From assembly GCA_024224815.1 (NCBI GenBank), contig JAAENC010000044.1, positions 1 through 47,236 on the forward strand: 47,236 nucleotides of DNA, written 5' to 3'. The position numbers and the translations under genes are program-made. Position 1 is the stretch's first letter, and the number at the start of each line of letters is the position of its first letter. Of the stretch, positions 8,097-16,157 are shown piece after piece. The stretch is from Chloroflexota bacterium (GTDB taxonomy: Bacteria; Chloroflexota; Anaerolineae; Anaerolineales; Villigracilaceae). The notes beneath the pieces were generated by a model. That model ran no database searches, had not been told where the DNA came from, and worked only from the letters and a program-made list of their open reading frames with translations.

Positions 8097-8240
8097 TAGT
8101 GGTTCAGAAGTAAGTGATGACATGAATCTGCGAGGCGGTTTTATCGCCGAAGCAGTCTCATTTCTAAGTGATTACTCTGTGCTCAAGGAGATTGCTTCGC
8201 TCCGCTCGCAAAATCACTATCACTTACTTGAATACCACTA
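8097..8240. repeat. 144-bp MITE-like palindromic element
   Basis: The ends are a 22-bp imperfect inverted repeat (TAGTGGTTCAGAAGTAAGTG... 8097-8118 against 8219-8240, about 18 of 22 matching). The inside is also palindromic: TGCGAGGCGG and GAAGCAGTCTCA on one side pair with GATTGCTTCG and CCGCTCGCAAAA on the other. The core phrase (gcgaggcgg..tcatcgccgaagca) recurs at 26011-26079. It carries no ORF. It occupies most of the 213-nt gap between the membrane protein and sufU. Confidence 0.65.
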
Positions 8241-8267
8241 ACCGCAAATTATCTGCTTTCTAACTTT

Positions 8268-8669
8268 TTATTCCACCAACTCGTCACTAACTTCATCCAC
8301 GCTGAGCCCATACGCCCCCGCTTTAAGTACTTTCAATGAAAGCAGCGCGCATTTTAAGCGAACCGGCCCGAGATCAATACCCAGTAAATCAACGACATCG
8401 TCTTTTGTGAGGGCCTTGACTTCGTCCAGTTTTTTACCGTGAATATATTCGATCAACAAGTCTGCCGCAGCCTGAGAAATAGAGCATCCGTGCCCGTCGA
8501 AAGCAGCCTCGGTAACGACATCCGCATCATCCATGCGGACAGTAATTTCAATATGATCCCCACAAACGGGATTATCGTCTTCAAAGAAGATGTCGTGTGG
8601 GTCAAGATGTCCACGATAATGCGGGGTTTTATAACGTTCAATAATGAGTTGTCTGTAAAGATCGTCCAT
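8268..8669 (-). CDS. sufU: SufU, Fe-S assembly sulfur-acceptor protein
   Basis: A 133-residue IscU-like protein. It receives persulfide sulfur from SufS and hands it to the SufBCD scaffold. The three conserved cysteines are present: Cys36 (NPVCGD, with Asp38), Cys62 (GHGCSIS) and Cys107 (RLKCALL). The spacing between the second and third includes the SufU-type insertion, which separates it from IscU. It is the last gene of the minus-strand suf operon, 74 nt after sufS with a hairpin in the gap. Confidence 0.93.
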   Translation of the reverse strand: MDDLYRQLIIERYKTPHYRGHLDPHDIFFEDDNPVCGDHIEITVRMDDADVVTEAAFDGHGCSISQAAADLLIEYIHGKKLDEVKALTKDDVVDLLGIDLGPVRLKCALLSLKVLKAGAYGLSVDEVSDELVE

Positions 8670-8692
8670 GATAATACCTATGAAACGTGAAA

Positions 8693-8730
8693 AGTGACGG
8701 GTGAATATCTTTTACATTTCACTCGTCACT
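8693..8730. repeat. Intercistronic hairpin between sufS and sufU
   Basis: AGTGACGGGTGAA (8693-8705) pairs with TTCACTCGTCACT (8718-8730), one mismatch, 12-nt loop. No T-run follows, so it is more likely an RNA-stability or partial attenuation element than a terminator. Confidence 0.5.
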
Positions 8731-8743
8731 CATCAGCTAATTC

Positions 8744-9976
8744 TTATCCAAAAATTTCTTTAACTTTATAAATGCCTTCAACTAAAGCATCTACTTCTTC
8801 TTTTGTATTGTAGATATAAAAACTTGCCCGAGTCGTTGCTTTTACACCACATGATTCATGTAAGGGTTGGGCACAATGATGCCCGGCACGAACGGCAATA
8901 CCTTCGCCGTCCAAAATTTGGGCAATATCGTGGGGATGAAGACCATCCATCACAAAAGAAGCAACACCGCCTTTATTCTCAGCCGAAGGGCCAAAAACTG
9001 TGATGCCGGGTACTTCTTCAAGACGCTCTAATACATACTCAGCAATGTCATGCTCGTGGGCTTCTACAGCATCCATGCCGATATTTTGCAAATACTCGGC
9101 AGCCGCTCCAAAACCAATCGCTTCTGCGATAGCGGGCGTGCCAGCTTCAAATTTATAGGGCACCTGATTCGGTACAAAAGAACGCAAATGTACGGTTTTG
9201 ATCATGTCACCGCCACCCAAAAAGGGAGGCATTGCATTTAGCAAATCCATTTTTCCGTAAAGCGCACCGATCCCGGTGGGGCCAAGCATTTTATGAGCAG
9301 AGAAAACGAGAAAATCTGCATCAAGATCTTGTACATCAACGGGCAAATGCGGCACAGATTGCGCCCCATCGACGAGAGTGATTGCTCCAACTTCGTGCGC
9401 TAATTGGATGATTTCTTTTGCTGGGGTAATTGTGCCCAAAACATTCGACATCTGCGTAAAAGAGACCAATTTTGGCTCTAAAAGAAGCAATTTCTTATAC
9501 GCGTCCATATCGAAGAGATAATCATCAGTTACGGGGACAAACTCCAGCACTAAATCCAACTCTTCGGCAAGCATTTGCCAAGGAACAAGATTTGAGTGAT
9601 GCTCCATCTCTGTCAGAATAACAACATCGCCGGAATCCAAATTCTCTCGTCCCCAAGTGTAGGCAATGAGATTGATCGACTCAGTCGTATTGCGCGTAAA
9701 GATCACTTCGCGTGGCGAAGCAGCATTGATCAATGAAGCAACCTGCTCACGCGCTTTTTCATACATCGCTGTTGATTCTTCTGCCAATGTATGCACGCCA
9801 CGATGAATATTCGCATTCGAGCGGCGATAATACTCATTCATCGCTTCGATCACGGCAGTCGGTTTTTGGGCGGTCGCAGTAGAATCAAGGTAAATGAGCT
9901 TTTTAGCGTCACCAATTTCACGGTCAAAAATCGGAAAATCAGCGCGTAGCACGTTCACATCAAAGGTTGTCGTCAT
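8744..9976 (-). CDS. sufS: SufS cysteine desulfurase
   Basis: A 410-residue pyridoxal-phosphate enzyme of class V aminotransferase fold; it takes sulfur from cysteine, leaving alanine, and holds it as a persulfide. Visible are the cofactor lysine in FSAHKMLGPTG (Lys229), the EMEHHSN segment (His126/127), VDGAQSVPH, and the active-site cysteine in RAGHHCAQP (Cys368), which is the group II (SufS) signature. Length matches the family. The start overlaps the end of the upstream 94-residue gene by 17 nt, so the two are co-translated. Partner SufU follows. Confidence 0.95.
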   Translation of the reverse strand: MTTTFDVNVLRADFPIFDREIGDAKKLIYLDSTATAQKPTAVIEAMNEYYRRSNANIHRGVHTLAEESTAMYEKAREQVASLINAASPREVIFTRNTTESINLIAYTWGRENLDSGDVVILTEMEHHSNLVPWQMLAEELDLVLEFVPVTDDYLFDMDAYKKLLLLEPKLVSFTQMSNVLGTITPAKEIIQLAHEVGAITLVDGAQSVPHLPVDVQDLDADFLVFSAHKMLGPTGIGALYGKMDLLNAMPPFLGGGDMIKTVHLRSFVPNQVPYKFEAGTPAIAEAIGFGAAAEYLQNIGMDAVEAHEHDIAEYVLERLEEVPGITVFGPSAENKGGVASFVMDGLHPHDIAQILDGEGIAVRAGHHCAQPLHESCGVKATTRASFYIYNTKEEVDALVEGIYKVKEIFG

Positions 9977-10244
9977 TTACTCTTTTCTCAGCACGTTTAA
10001 TGGGACGAATATCCTTCGAAGTATTCGGGAACCACAAAATCCGATCCGGAACCATCCAGCCTTCGGTGAGATAAACATTCACTCTAAACTGCACTGCAAC
10101 TAATTTATTATCTACTTGCGCCACAACGCCTTTTAACCAGCCCCGCACGCGCTCATCATCTTTATCATCGTGATCGCAATAAACTTCTACTCTATCGGCA
10201 ACCTGATATTCGTGAGGCTGCTCTGGACTTCGCATAAATGCCAT
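9960..10244 (-). CDS. Small conserved-looking protein embedded in the suf operon
   Basis: A 94-residue acidic-basic protein (starts MAFMRSPEQPHEYQVADRVE). The order VADRVEVYCD...GWLKGVVAQVDNKLVAVQF resembles a small beta-barrel (SH3/Tudor-like) fold, and it has only one cysteine. I do not recognise a characterised family. It sits between sufD and sufS and overlaps the sufS start by 17 nt, so it must be made with SufS. A role in Fe-S assembly (adaptor or regulator) is inferred from position only. Confidence 0.7.
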   Translation of the reverse strand: MAFMRSPEQPHEYQVADRVEVYCDHDDKDDERVRGWLKGVVAQVDNKLVAVQFRVNVYLTEGWMVPDRILWFPNTSKDIRPIKRAEKRVNDDNL

Positions 10245-10272
10245 AATAAAAAACCCTCCCGGTTTTTTCTCT

Positions 10273-10337
10273 GGGATAAAGTGCCGCTTCGCTCTTGTTT
10301 TGGGCTTGCTACCCTTTAATGAACAGCTGTTTATCCC
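10273..10337. repeat. Dispersed palindromic repeat, copy A
   Basis: It is bounded by GGGATAAA (10273-10280) and TTTATCCC (10330-10337) and contains CCGCTTCGCTCTTGTTTT followed by gggcttgctaccctttaa. The same phrase recurs at 19439-19478, 19688-19728, 26149-26256 and 33431-33458. It lies in the gap between sufD and the small suf-operon gene. Confidence 0.6.
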
Positions 10338-10385
10338 GATACATATTTTGTCCTCCCCCGTAAGCGAGGGAGGAACTGTTTTCTT

Positions 10386-11714
10386 CTATTTCAATTTTTC
10401 TTTAATCGCTTCCTGGAAACGATTGCGCACACCCTCAAAAGGGATACGCTGCATAATAGGGTCAAAAAAGCCTTCTACCACAAGTCTTTCAGCATCTTCT
10501 TGCGGGATGCCGCGACTGAGCAGGTAAAAGAGTGGTTCCGGGTCAATTTTACCAATGGTTGTGCCATGCGAACAGCGCACATCATCAGCAGAAATTTCAA
10601 GCCCGGGGATCGAATCTGCGCGAGCGGTATCGCTCAAAATCAGATTTCGATTGGCTTGGTAGCCATCTGTTTTTTGCGCGCCAGGGGCAACAAAAACCAT
10701 TCCCTGCCATACAGAGCGACTATTTTCTTTGAGCGCACCCTTGAAAAGCAGATCGCTGGAGGTATTCGGCACGAGGTGGTTTTGCTGGGTATCATGATCG
10801 AGATGTTGCTCGCCATCGGCAAAATAAAATCCGGACATTCTACCCGATGAGCCTACACCTGCTAGATCAAGATCGGAGAAATTTTTCGTCAAACGGCTAC
10901 CGACTGCACCAAAAATCCAGTCGAGGTTGGCGTCTCTGCCAATTTTTGCGCGTTCATGGCTAAAATTGACAATTTCACTGCCCCAAGATTGCAACTCTAC
11001 AAAACGCAGATTTGCGCCATCAGAAACAGTTATTTCGACAATTCCCGCGTGCATGGACAGGCTATCATCAGGCGAAGCAGCTTCGTGGACATAAGTTACA
11101 GAAGCACCTTCATCTACATAAATAACAAGATGAGAGAGATGCGCTAAATTTTCACCTGCACCCCACAGAACGCTGTGTAAAGGTTCTTCAACCTGCACGC
11201 CACGCGGAACGTAGAGCAAAACCCCGTTTTGGGAGAGAGCTGCTGTTAGGGCGGCGAATTTTCCATCTTCGGCACGGACAACGTTGCCGATCAATTTCGC
11301 GAGGAGTTCGGGGTGTTCTTTTTCGGCTGTTTTGAAGTCAGTAAAGACAACACCTTTCTTTGCTATTTCCGGTGCAAGGGAGACTTTGGAGCCGCCCGCG
11401 AGGAGTGTTATCTGTCCGCCGTGTTGGTCGCCAACAAGTGGGCTAAGCAAAGCTTCGGGAACAGGGGCAAGCTCATTAAATGCGTCTGCTTCGGGGAGTT
11501 GGAAAGAATCGAAGGGGATTTTACGTAAATCGGTGCGCCGCCAAGCTTCGTCTTTTGTTGTCGGCATCGCGCTTTCTTTGAAGGCCGACCAAGCTGAATT
11601 CCGGTATGACCCGAGCGGGGAATCGCTGGGGGCATTGAGCATTTCTTCGGTAAAGCCAAATGTTGGAGATGCGGTATAGCGTTTGCTTCTCACTTTAGTA
11701 TTTGTTTTTGTCAT
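10386..11714 (-). CDS. sufD: SufD, Fe-S scaffold subunit
   Basis: A 442-residue beta-helix protein, partner of SufB and SufC in the cytoplasmic SufBC2D scaffold on which clusters are built. The C-terminal block DDVRCSHGTTIGKID...FYLLSRGI carries the conserved Cys and His of the SufB/SufD core. The N-terminal third is variable as usual. It follows sufB after 72 nt containing a hairpin. The start has no strong Shine-Dalgarno sequence. Confidence 0.93.
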   Translation of the reverse strand: MTKTNTKVRSKRYTASPTFGFTEEMLNAPSDSPLGSYRNSAWSAFKESAMPTTKDEAWRRTDLRKIPFDSFQLPEADAFNELAPVPEALLSPLVGDQHGGQITLLAGGSKVSLAPEIAKKGVVFTDFKTAEKEHPELLAKLIGNVVRAEDGKFAALTAALSQNGVLLYVPRGVQVEEPLHSVLWGAGENLAHLSHLVIYVDEGASVTYVHEAASPDDSLSMHAGIVEITVSDGANLRFVELQSWGSEIVNFSHERAKIGRDANLDWIFGAVGSRLTKNFSDLDLAGVGSSGRMSGFYFADGEQHLDHDTQQNHLVPNTSSDLLFKGALKENSRSVWQGMVFVAPGAQKTDGYQANRNLILSDTARADSIPGLEISADDVRCSHGTTIGKIDPEPLFYLLSRGIPQEDAERLVVEGFFDPIMQRIPFEGVRNRFQEAIKEKLK

Positions 11715-11732
11715 ATTTTTATCTCAAACCTT

Positions 11733-11775
11733 GTAGTAATGGCTTTAGTCACTAAACCGCTAAAGCGGTTACTAC
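11733..11775. repeat. Intercistronic hairpin between sufB and sufD
   Basis: GTAGTAATGGCTTTA (11733-11747) pairs with TAAAGCGGTTACTAC (11761-11775), 13 of 15 matches, 13-nt loop. It has no following T-run. It may set the SufB:SufD ratio or protect the mRNA end; it also resembles a dispersed repeat. Confidence 0.5.
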
Positions 11776-11786
11776 GAGGGAATTCA

Positions 11787-13193
11787 TTAACCTATTGAAC
11801 CTTCCATTTGAAGTTGGATCAGGCGATTCATTTCTACAGCGTATTCCATTGGCAATTCTTTTACAAGAGGCTCAATAAAACCGGAAACAACCATTCCTGT
11901 GGCTTCTTCTTCGCTGAGGCCGCGTGCCATAAGATAGAAGAGTTGCTCTTCGCCAACTTTTGAAACCGAGGCTTCGTGACCGATGCTGACATCGTCTTCT
12001 TCGATCTCGATATAAGGGAAGGTGTCGGTACGAGAGTGCTTGTCGAGCAAAAGCGCGTCGCAGACGACGTTATTTTTGACATCGTGCGCGCCTTTCATCA
12101 CTTTAACCAAACCGCGATAGGATGATTTTCCGTTACCTTTACTAATAGATTTAGAAGTGATCTTGCTGGTGGTATTTGGCGCGAGATGCACCATTTTTCC
12201 GCCAGCGTCCTGGATTTGCCCATCAGCAGCAAATGCCATGGAGAGAATTTCGCCATGAGCACCAGGCTCCATTAAGAAGCAGGATGGGTATTTCATGGTC
12301 ACTTTTGAGCCAAGATTGGAATCAACCCATTCCATCGTGCCGTTTTCAAAAACTTTAGCACGCTGCGTAACGAGGTTATAAACATTCGTTGACCAGTTTT
12401 GGATGGTGGAATAACGCACACGGGCGTTCTTTTTGACCACAATTTCGATCACGCCACTATGCAGGGCATCGGTTGTGTAGGATGGCGCGGTGCAGCCTTC
12501 TACATAATGAACTTGTGCGCCTTCATCTGCGATGATAAGCGAGCGTTCAAATTGCCCGATATTAGCAGAATTTAAGCGGAAATATGCCTGCAAGGGCAAA
12601 TCTACTTTTACGCCTTTGGGAATATATACAAAAGAGCCGCCAGACCAAGCCGCCCCATTGAGCGCGGCAAATTTATTGTCTGCATAAGGGACAACAGTAC
12701 CGAAATATTCTTTAAAAAGCTCGGGGTGTTTGCGTAAGCCATCTTCAATACTCAGGAAGATTACACCTTGCTCTTCAAGATGCTCTAAAATCGAATGATA
12801 AACCATCTCCGATTCGTATTGTGCGCCAACGCCTGAGAGAAATTTCTGCTCGGCTTCGGGGATACCTAATTTATCGAAGGTATTTTTGATGTCGTCGGGA
12901 ACATCGTCCCAATCTTTTTCTTGACCTTCGGTGGGTTTAACGTAATAGTAAATATCATCGAGATCGAGCGGGGTTATATCGGGGCCCCACATCGGCATTT
13001 CGCGCTTTACATAATGCTCGTAAGATTTAAGGCGATAATCGAGCATCCATTGTGGCTCTTCTTTCATCTTCGAAATCTGTTTTACGATCTCGGCATTTAG
13101 TCCCTTTTCTGCCTTGAAAACATAATCTTCGGGGTCTATAAAATCGTATTTATCTTGCCCGCCAATTTTTTCTAGAGTCTGTGCATCAGACAT
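11787..13193 (-). CDS. sufB: SufB, Fe-S scaffold subunit
   Basis: A 468-residue core scaffold subunit. Typical SufB features are the N-terminal domain with [17 protein letters not shown], the beta-helix, and the C-terminal block [19 protein letters not shown] then [16 protein letters not shown] use the ATG at 13193 (MSDAQ), because the upstream in-frame GTG at 13199 overlaps the Shine-Dalgarno AAGGAG, leaving no spacing. It is second in the operon, 23 nt after sufC. Confidence 0.95.
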   Translation of the reverse strand: MSDAQTLEKIGGQDKYDFIDPEDYVFKAEKGLNAEIVKQISKMKEEPQWMLDYRLKSYEHYVKREMPMWGPDITPLDLDDIYYYVKPTEGQEKDWDDVPDDIKNTFDKLGIPEAEQKFLSGVGAQYESEMVYHSILEHLEEQGVIFLSIEDGLRKHPELFKEYFGTVVPYADNKFAALNGAAWSGGSFVYIPKGVKVDLPLQAYFRLNSANIGQFERSLIIADEGAQVHYVEGCTAPSYTTDALHSGVIEIVVKKNARVRYSTIQNWSTNVYNLVTQRAKVFENGTMEWVDSNLGSKVTMKYPSCFLMEPGAHGEILSMAFAADGQIQDAGGKMVHLAPNTTSKITSKSISKGNGKSSYRGLVKVMKGAHDVKNNVVCDALLLDKHSRTDTFPYIEIEEDDVSIGHEASVSKVGEEQLFYLMARGLSEEEATGMVVSGFIEPLVKELPMEYAVEMNRLIQLQMEGSIG

Positions 13194-13216
13194 AATCACT
13201 CCTTACCAATAAAAGA

Positions 13217-13993
13217 TTAAGCGGCGACAGCTTCTGCGTATTTTTCGCGCACCCAATCATAGCCTTGTTCTTCAAGGCGCAGTGCCAATTCAGGCCCAGC
13301 CGATTCTACAATGCGTCCGTCAAACATAATATGTACAAATTGCGGTTTGATGTGATTCAGCAAACGCTGATAATGCGTAATGACCACAACGCCCAAATCA
13401 TCGCCTGCGAGAGCATTTACGCCATCAGAGACGATACGCAAAGCATCAATATCCAGACCAGAATCGGTTTCATCCAAAACGGCGATCTTTGGTTTTAGCG
13501 TAGCCATTTGTAAAATCTCGGCACGTTTCTTTTCGCCACCGGAAAAACCATCGTTTAGATAACGCCCTGCAAAAGCATGATCCATTTTGAGCAGATCCAT
13601 TTTTTCTTTCAATGTTTTGCGGAAATCAAGGATGGAAATTCCCTTATCTTCCGGATTTTCGGCTCGACGACGCGCATTGAGCGCCGTTCGCAAAAAGTTC
13701 GCCACCGTCACACCCGGGATGGAAACAGGATACTGAAAAGCGAGAAAAAGACCTGCTCTCGAACGTTCATCAACGTCTAGCTCAAGCATATTCTCACCAT
13801 CGAAGGTTATCTCACCATCTGTGATTTCATAAGAGGGGTGTCCCATCAGTGCATAGGCTAAAGTGGATTTTCCTGTTCCGTTCGGCCCCATAATGGCGTG
13901 AATTTCACCTGCTTTAATTTCAAGATTCAACCCTTTTAAGATCTCTTTCCCCTCAATACTGACGTGCAAATTTCTAATAGTCAACGTAGACAT
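13217..13993 (-). CDS. sufC: SufC, ABC-type ATPase of the SUF system
   Basis: A 258-residue ATPase that drives conformational change of SufBD. Walker [10 protein letters not shown] (36-44), signature [12 protein letters not shown], Walker [13 protein letters not shown] and the H-loop [10 protein letters not shown] are present. The start is MSTLTIRN at 13993, preceded by AGGAG at 6 nt; an in-frame upstream ATG at 14050 would lie almost at the transcription start and lacks a ribosome site. It is first gene of the minus-strand suf operon, driven by a near-consensus promoter. Confidence 0.95.
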   Translation of the reverse strand: MSTLTIRNLHVSIEGKEILKGLNLEIKAGEIHAIMGPNGTGKSTLAYALMGHPSYEITDGEITFDGENMLELDVDERSRAGLFLAFQYPVSIPGVTVANFLRTALNARRRAENPEDKGISILDFRKTLKEKMDLLKMDHAFAGRYLNDGFSGGEKKRAEILQMATLKPKIAVLDETDSGLDIDALRIVSDGVNALAGDDLGVVVITHYQRLLNHIKPQFVHIMFDGRIVESAGPELALRLEEQGYDWVREKYAEAVAA

Positions 13994-14061
13994 TGATTCT
14001 CCTGTAAAATGCCTTTTTGGCAATATTTTATCTATGTAAATCACTTTCACAAACGAGCGGC

Positions 14062-14090
14062 ATTATAGCACGCAGGATGTGAATTGTCAA
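14062..14090 (-). promoter_or_regulatory. Near-perfect sigma-70 promoter for sufC operon
   Basis: On the minus strand TTGACA (14090-14085) and TATAAT (14067-14062) are separated by exactly 17 nt: a full consensus housekeeping promoter. Such strength implies control by repression. Its -35 box lies in the left arm of the inverted repeat at 14084-14121. Confidence 0.85.
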
Positions 14091-14121
14091 TAATTATGAT
14101 GTTTATCTAGTATATTGACAA
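14084..14121. promoter_or_regulatory. Inverted repeat holding both divergent -35 boxes; candidate SufR operator
   Basis: TTGTCAATA (14084-14092) and TATTGACAA (14113-14121) are perfect complements, 20 nt apart. Each arm contains the -35 box of one of the two divergent promoters. A dimeric SufR bound here would block both. The known cyanobacterial SufR site (CAAC-N6-GTTG) is not seen, so this is a candidate based on symmetry and position. Confidence 0.55.
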
Positions 14122-14143
14122 AAAAAAAGAGGAGCGTTATACT
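14115..14143 (+). promoter_or_regulatory. Near-perfect sigma-70 promoter for sufR
   Basis: TTGACA (14115-14120), 17-nt spacer, TATACT (14138-14143). The start codon of sufR is at 14156, so transcription would begin about 6 nt before or at the ATG and the mRNA should be leaderless or nearly so. Confidence 0.8.
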
Positions 14144-14155
14144 CCCGCCAAGATT

Positions 14156-14764
14156 ATGGCTAAAACACGCGACAAAATCCTGCAAGCATTGCTAAGAAAG
14201 CCCGGCTCCACCATTAACGATTTGGCGGAGGCCGTTGGCATTAACCCCATCTCTGTGCGCCATCACCTGAATAATCTTCAGGCCACTGGTCTGATTATTG
14301 CCGAGGAAGAACGGCACGGGGTTGGCCGACCACGTTTGGTTTACACACTCACAGACAAAGGCTCAGAGAAATTCCCCACGCGCTATTTGCGGCTGACTTC
14401 TCGGTTGCTGAACCAACTCAAGGAAACGCTTCCCAAGCCTATGGTCAAGGACTTGTTTTCGCAAGTCGCCCTTAATTTAGCCGAAGAACATGAAAGTGAG
14501 CTGGTAAATCTAAATATTGAAGAGCGTTTAGACGCAATCCAGAAACTTTTGGGTGAAGAAGGTTTTACTGTCGAGTGGGAAAAATTGGATGAGCAATATC
14601 ATATCCACGAAGTTTCTTGCCCCTATCACAAAGTAGGGCAAAATCACCCTGAAATTTGCTCCATGGACCAAACCCTGATCTCAGAAATGCTCGCTTTACC
14701 CGCCGAACAAGTACAATGTATTTTGAGCGGTGACGAGCGTTGTACTTATGTTGTGAAACCCTAA
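14156..14764 (+). CDS. sufR: SufR-type Fe-S sensing transcriptional repressor
   Basis: A 202-residue regulator. The N-terminal winged helix-turn-helix (5-75; NDLAEAVGINPISVRHHLN) is of the DeoR/ArsR-like type, and the C-terminal part carries Cys155, Cys168, Cys188 and Cys196 (SCPYHKV..PEIC...QC...DERCTY), as in SufR, which binds a [4Fe-4S] cluster and represses suf when clusters are sufficient. It is divergent from sufC. There is no usable Shine-Dalgarno sequence; the promoter position predicts leaderless translation. Identity is strong from cysteine pattern plus context. Confidence 0.88.
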   Translation: MAKTRDKILQALLRKPGSTINDLAEAVGINPISVRHHLNNLQATGLIIAEEERHGVGRPRLVYTLTDKGSEKFPTRYLRLTSRLLNQLKETLPKPMVKDLFSQVALNLAEEHESELVNLNIEERLDAIQKLLGEEGFTVEWEKLDEQYHIHEVSCPYHKVGQNHPEICSMDQTLISEMLALPAEQVQCILSGDERCTYVVKP

Positions 14765-14791
14765 AACAGCCCCCTCTACCCTAAAGGGCAT

Positions 14792-14824
14792 CTCCCCCAA
14801 ATCCTAAACGCGGAATTTAGGGGA
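14792..14824. repeat. Hairpin between sufR and the MIP18-family gene
   Basis: CTCCCCCAAATCC (14792-14804) pairs with GGAATTTAGGGGAG (14811-14824) with small bulges. It lacks a T-run, so readthrough into the next gene is likely. Confidence 0.4.
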
Positions 14825-14845
14825 GAAAAAACAAATGGAATAAAA

Positions 14846-15199
14846 ATGAGCGAAAAAACAGAAAACCTAAATATTGTTACCTGGGAAATCCACGATACAC
14901 ACCCCGAACTTGTTGAGCCAATGCGCGAAGCCCTATCCAAAGTAATTGATCCCGAAATCGGGATGAATGTTTTGCAATTGGGTCTCATTCGCAAAGTGAG
15001 CATCGAAGAGAATATCACAAAGATCTATATGATCTTGACAACGCCCTTCTGCCCCTATGCCCCCGCAATGATCGAGGCAACCCGTAAAGCTGCGCAGGAA
15101 GCCATCGAACAACCTGCTACAGTGGATATGGGCATGGAAGCCTGGGATTTCTCAATGATGGAAGACCCCTCCGCGCTAGATTGGGGTATGTATACCTAA
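14846..15199 (+). CDS. MIP18/DUF59-family Fe-S assembly factor (SufT-like)
   Basis: A 117-residue protein with the MIP18 family signatures DPEIGMNVLQLGLI (35-48) and TTPFCPYAPAM with Cys69. Members (SufT, PaaD, CIA2) help to mature Fe-S proteins. It lies directly downstream of sufR and a strong terminator follows, so it is part of the sufR transcript. The C-terminal tail (DFSMMEDPSALDWGMY) is longer than the core domain. Fe-S maturation is inferred from family and locus. Confidence 0.82.
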   Translation: MSEKTENLNIVTWEIHDTHPELVEPMREALSKVIDPEIGMNVLQLGLIRKVSIEENITKIYMILTTPFCPYAPAMIEATRKAAQEAIEQPATVDMGMEAWDFSMMEDPSALDWGMYT

Positions 15200-15271
15200 A
15201 CGGGGGAACGCTCGCAAATTCAACTTGCTGGGTGTTTAATAAAAAAGCGCCCTAGATAAATATATTCCGAC

Positions 15272-15306
15272 AAAAAAGAGCTGATTTATCTAATCAGCTC
15301 TTTTTT
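15272..15306. terminator. Strong bidirectional terminator
   Basis: GAGCTGATT (15278-15286) pairs with AATCAGCTC (15292-15300), loop tatct, flanked by six A and six T. It serves the sufR/sufT transcript and the convergent cupin-regulator gene. Confidence 0.92.
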
Positions 15307-15313
15307 GTTATTT

Positions 15314-15955
15314 TTACTCTTCAGTATCCGTCTCTACTTCCACTTTCCCATGTTTTGCCATGTGCATCGGGGTCGGGCGCTCCCCTTCTGCGAAGCCTGA
15401 AAGCAGGAAAAGGGCATTTGTTACGGTTCCACCAGCGTTGCGCCAACGATGTCGCAAACGGGCAGAAAACATGAGACTATCGCCCGCTTTTAAAGTATAA
15501 AATTCATCTTCAACCTGATATTCCAGTTCGCCGCGTAAGCAGATTACAAATTCGTGCCCGGTATGGACCATTGTGTGAATGCCGCTATTTGCACCACTTT
15601 CGAGGGTTAGCACAAATGGCTCTACGCGTCCCACAAAACTTTGTCCTCCCAATCCTTCCCAGACACCGCGCTGAAAAGGCACGCGTGTTCGCTCATCTGC
15701 TTTGACAAAGACAACAGATTCACGATCTGTTTGTTCGCCAAAAAAAGAAGTAATTGGCACACCCATTCCATCTGCGAGTTTATAAAGTGTACTGACAGAA
15801 GGGGAAGTTTTATCACGCTCTATCATGCTTAGTGCATTTGCAGAAAGTCCGCTTTTACGCGCCAGAGCACGAATAGAAAGGTTTCGTTCTGTTCGTAGCT
15901 CACGTAAACGAGCTCCTACATTCACTGAGATTGCATCGGTTTTATATAATTCCAT
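15314..15955 (-). CDS. XRE-family regulator with C-terminal cupin domain
   Basis: A 213-residue regulator: an N-terminal helix-turn-helix of the HTH_3 type (about 12-68; LRELRTERNLSIRALARKSG and SPSVSTLYKLADGMGVP) and a C-terminal cupin_2 domain (about 110-190; SGIHTMVHTGHEFVICLRGELEY, LKAGDSLMF). Such proteins bind a small ligand in the cupin barrel and control nearby metabolic genes. It is divergent from the sulfide-oxidoreductase operon, which may be a target. A TATAAT (-10) lies at 15999-15994 and the ribosome site is AAAGGTG. The ligand cannot be read from sequence. Confidence 0.85.
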   Translation of the reverse strand: MELYKTDAISVNVGARLRELRTERNLSIRALARKSGLSANALSMIERDKTSPSVSTLYKLADGMGVPITSFFGEQTDRESVVFVKADERTRVPFQRGVWEGLGGQSFVGRVEPFVLTLESGANSGIHTMVHTGHEFVICLRGELEYQVEDEFYTLKAGDSLMFSARLRHRWRNAGGTVTNALFLLSGFAEGERPTPMHMAKHGKVEVETDTEE

Positions 15956-16113
15956 TTTTTCACCTTTTTAAATTTACCAAGCGAGTATGCGCTATTATAA
16001 ACTATTAGAGCAAGAACAAAAGACATTTATTATCTTATTAGGCATATGACGTTCATGCATTTTCTTTGTGACAAAATGTACTAGGCCTTTCTTTTTCAAC
16101 TTGTTAGAGTTAA

Positions 16114-16143
16114 TGCACATATTCGCAAAAGCGAATATGTGCA
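16114..16143 (+). promoter_or_regulatory. Perfect palindromic operator for the ArsR-type repressor
   Basis: TGCACATATTCGC (16114-16126) and GCGAATATGTGCA (16131-16143) are exact complements around AAAA. The centre reads ATTC-N8-GAAT, the consensus reported for SqrR, a persulfide-sensing ArsR repressor. It lies 15 nt before the regulator's start codon, so autoregulation is expected. Confidence 0.75.
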
Positions 16144-16157
16144 GAAAAGGAACTCAA

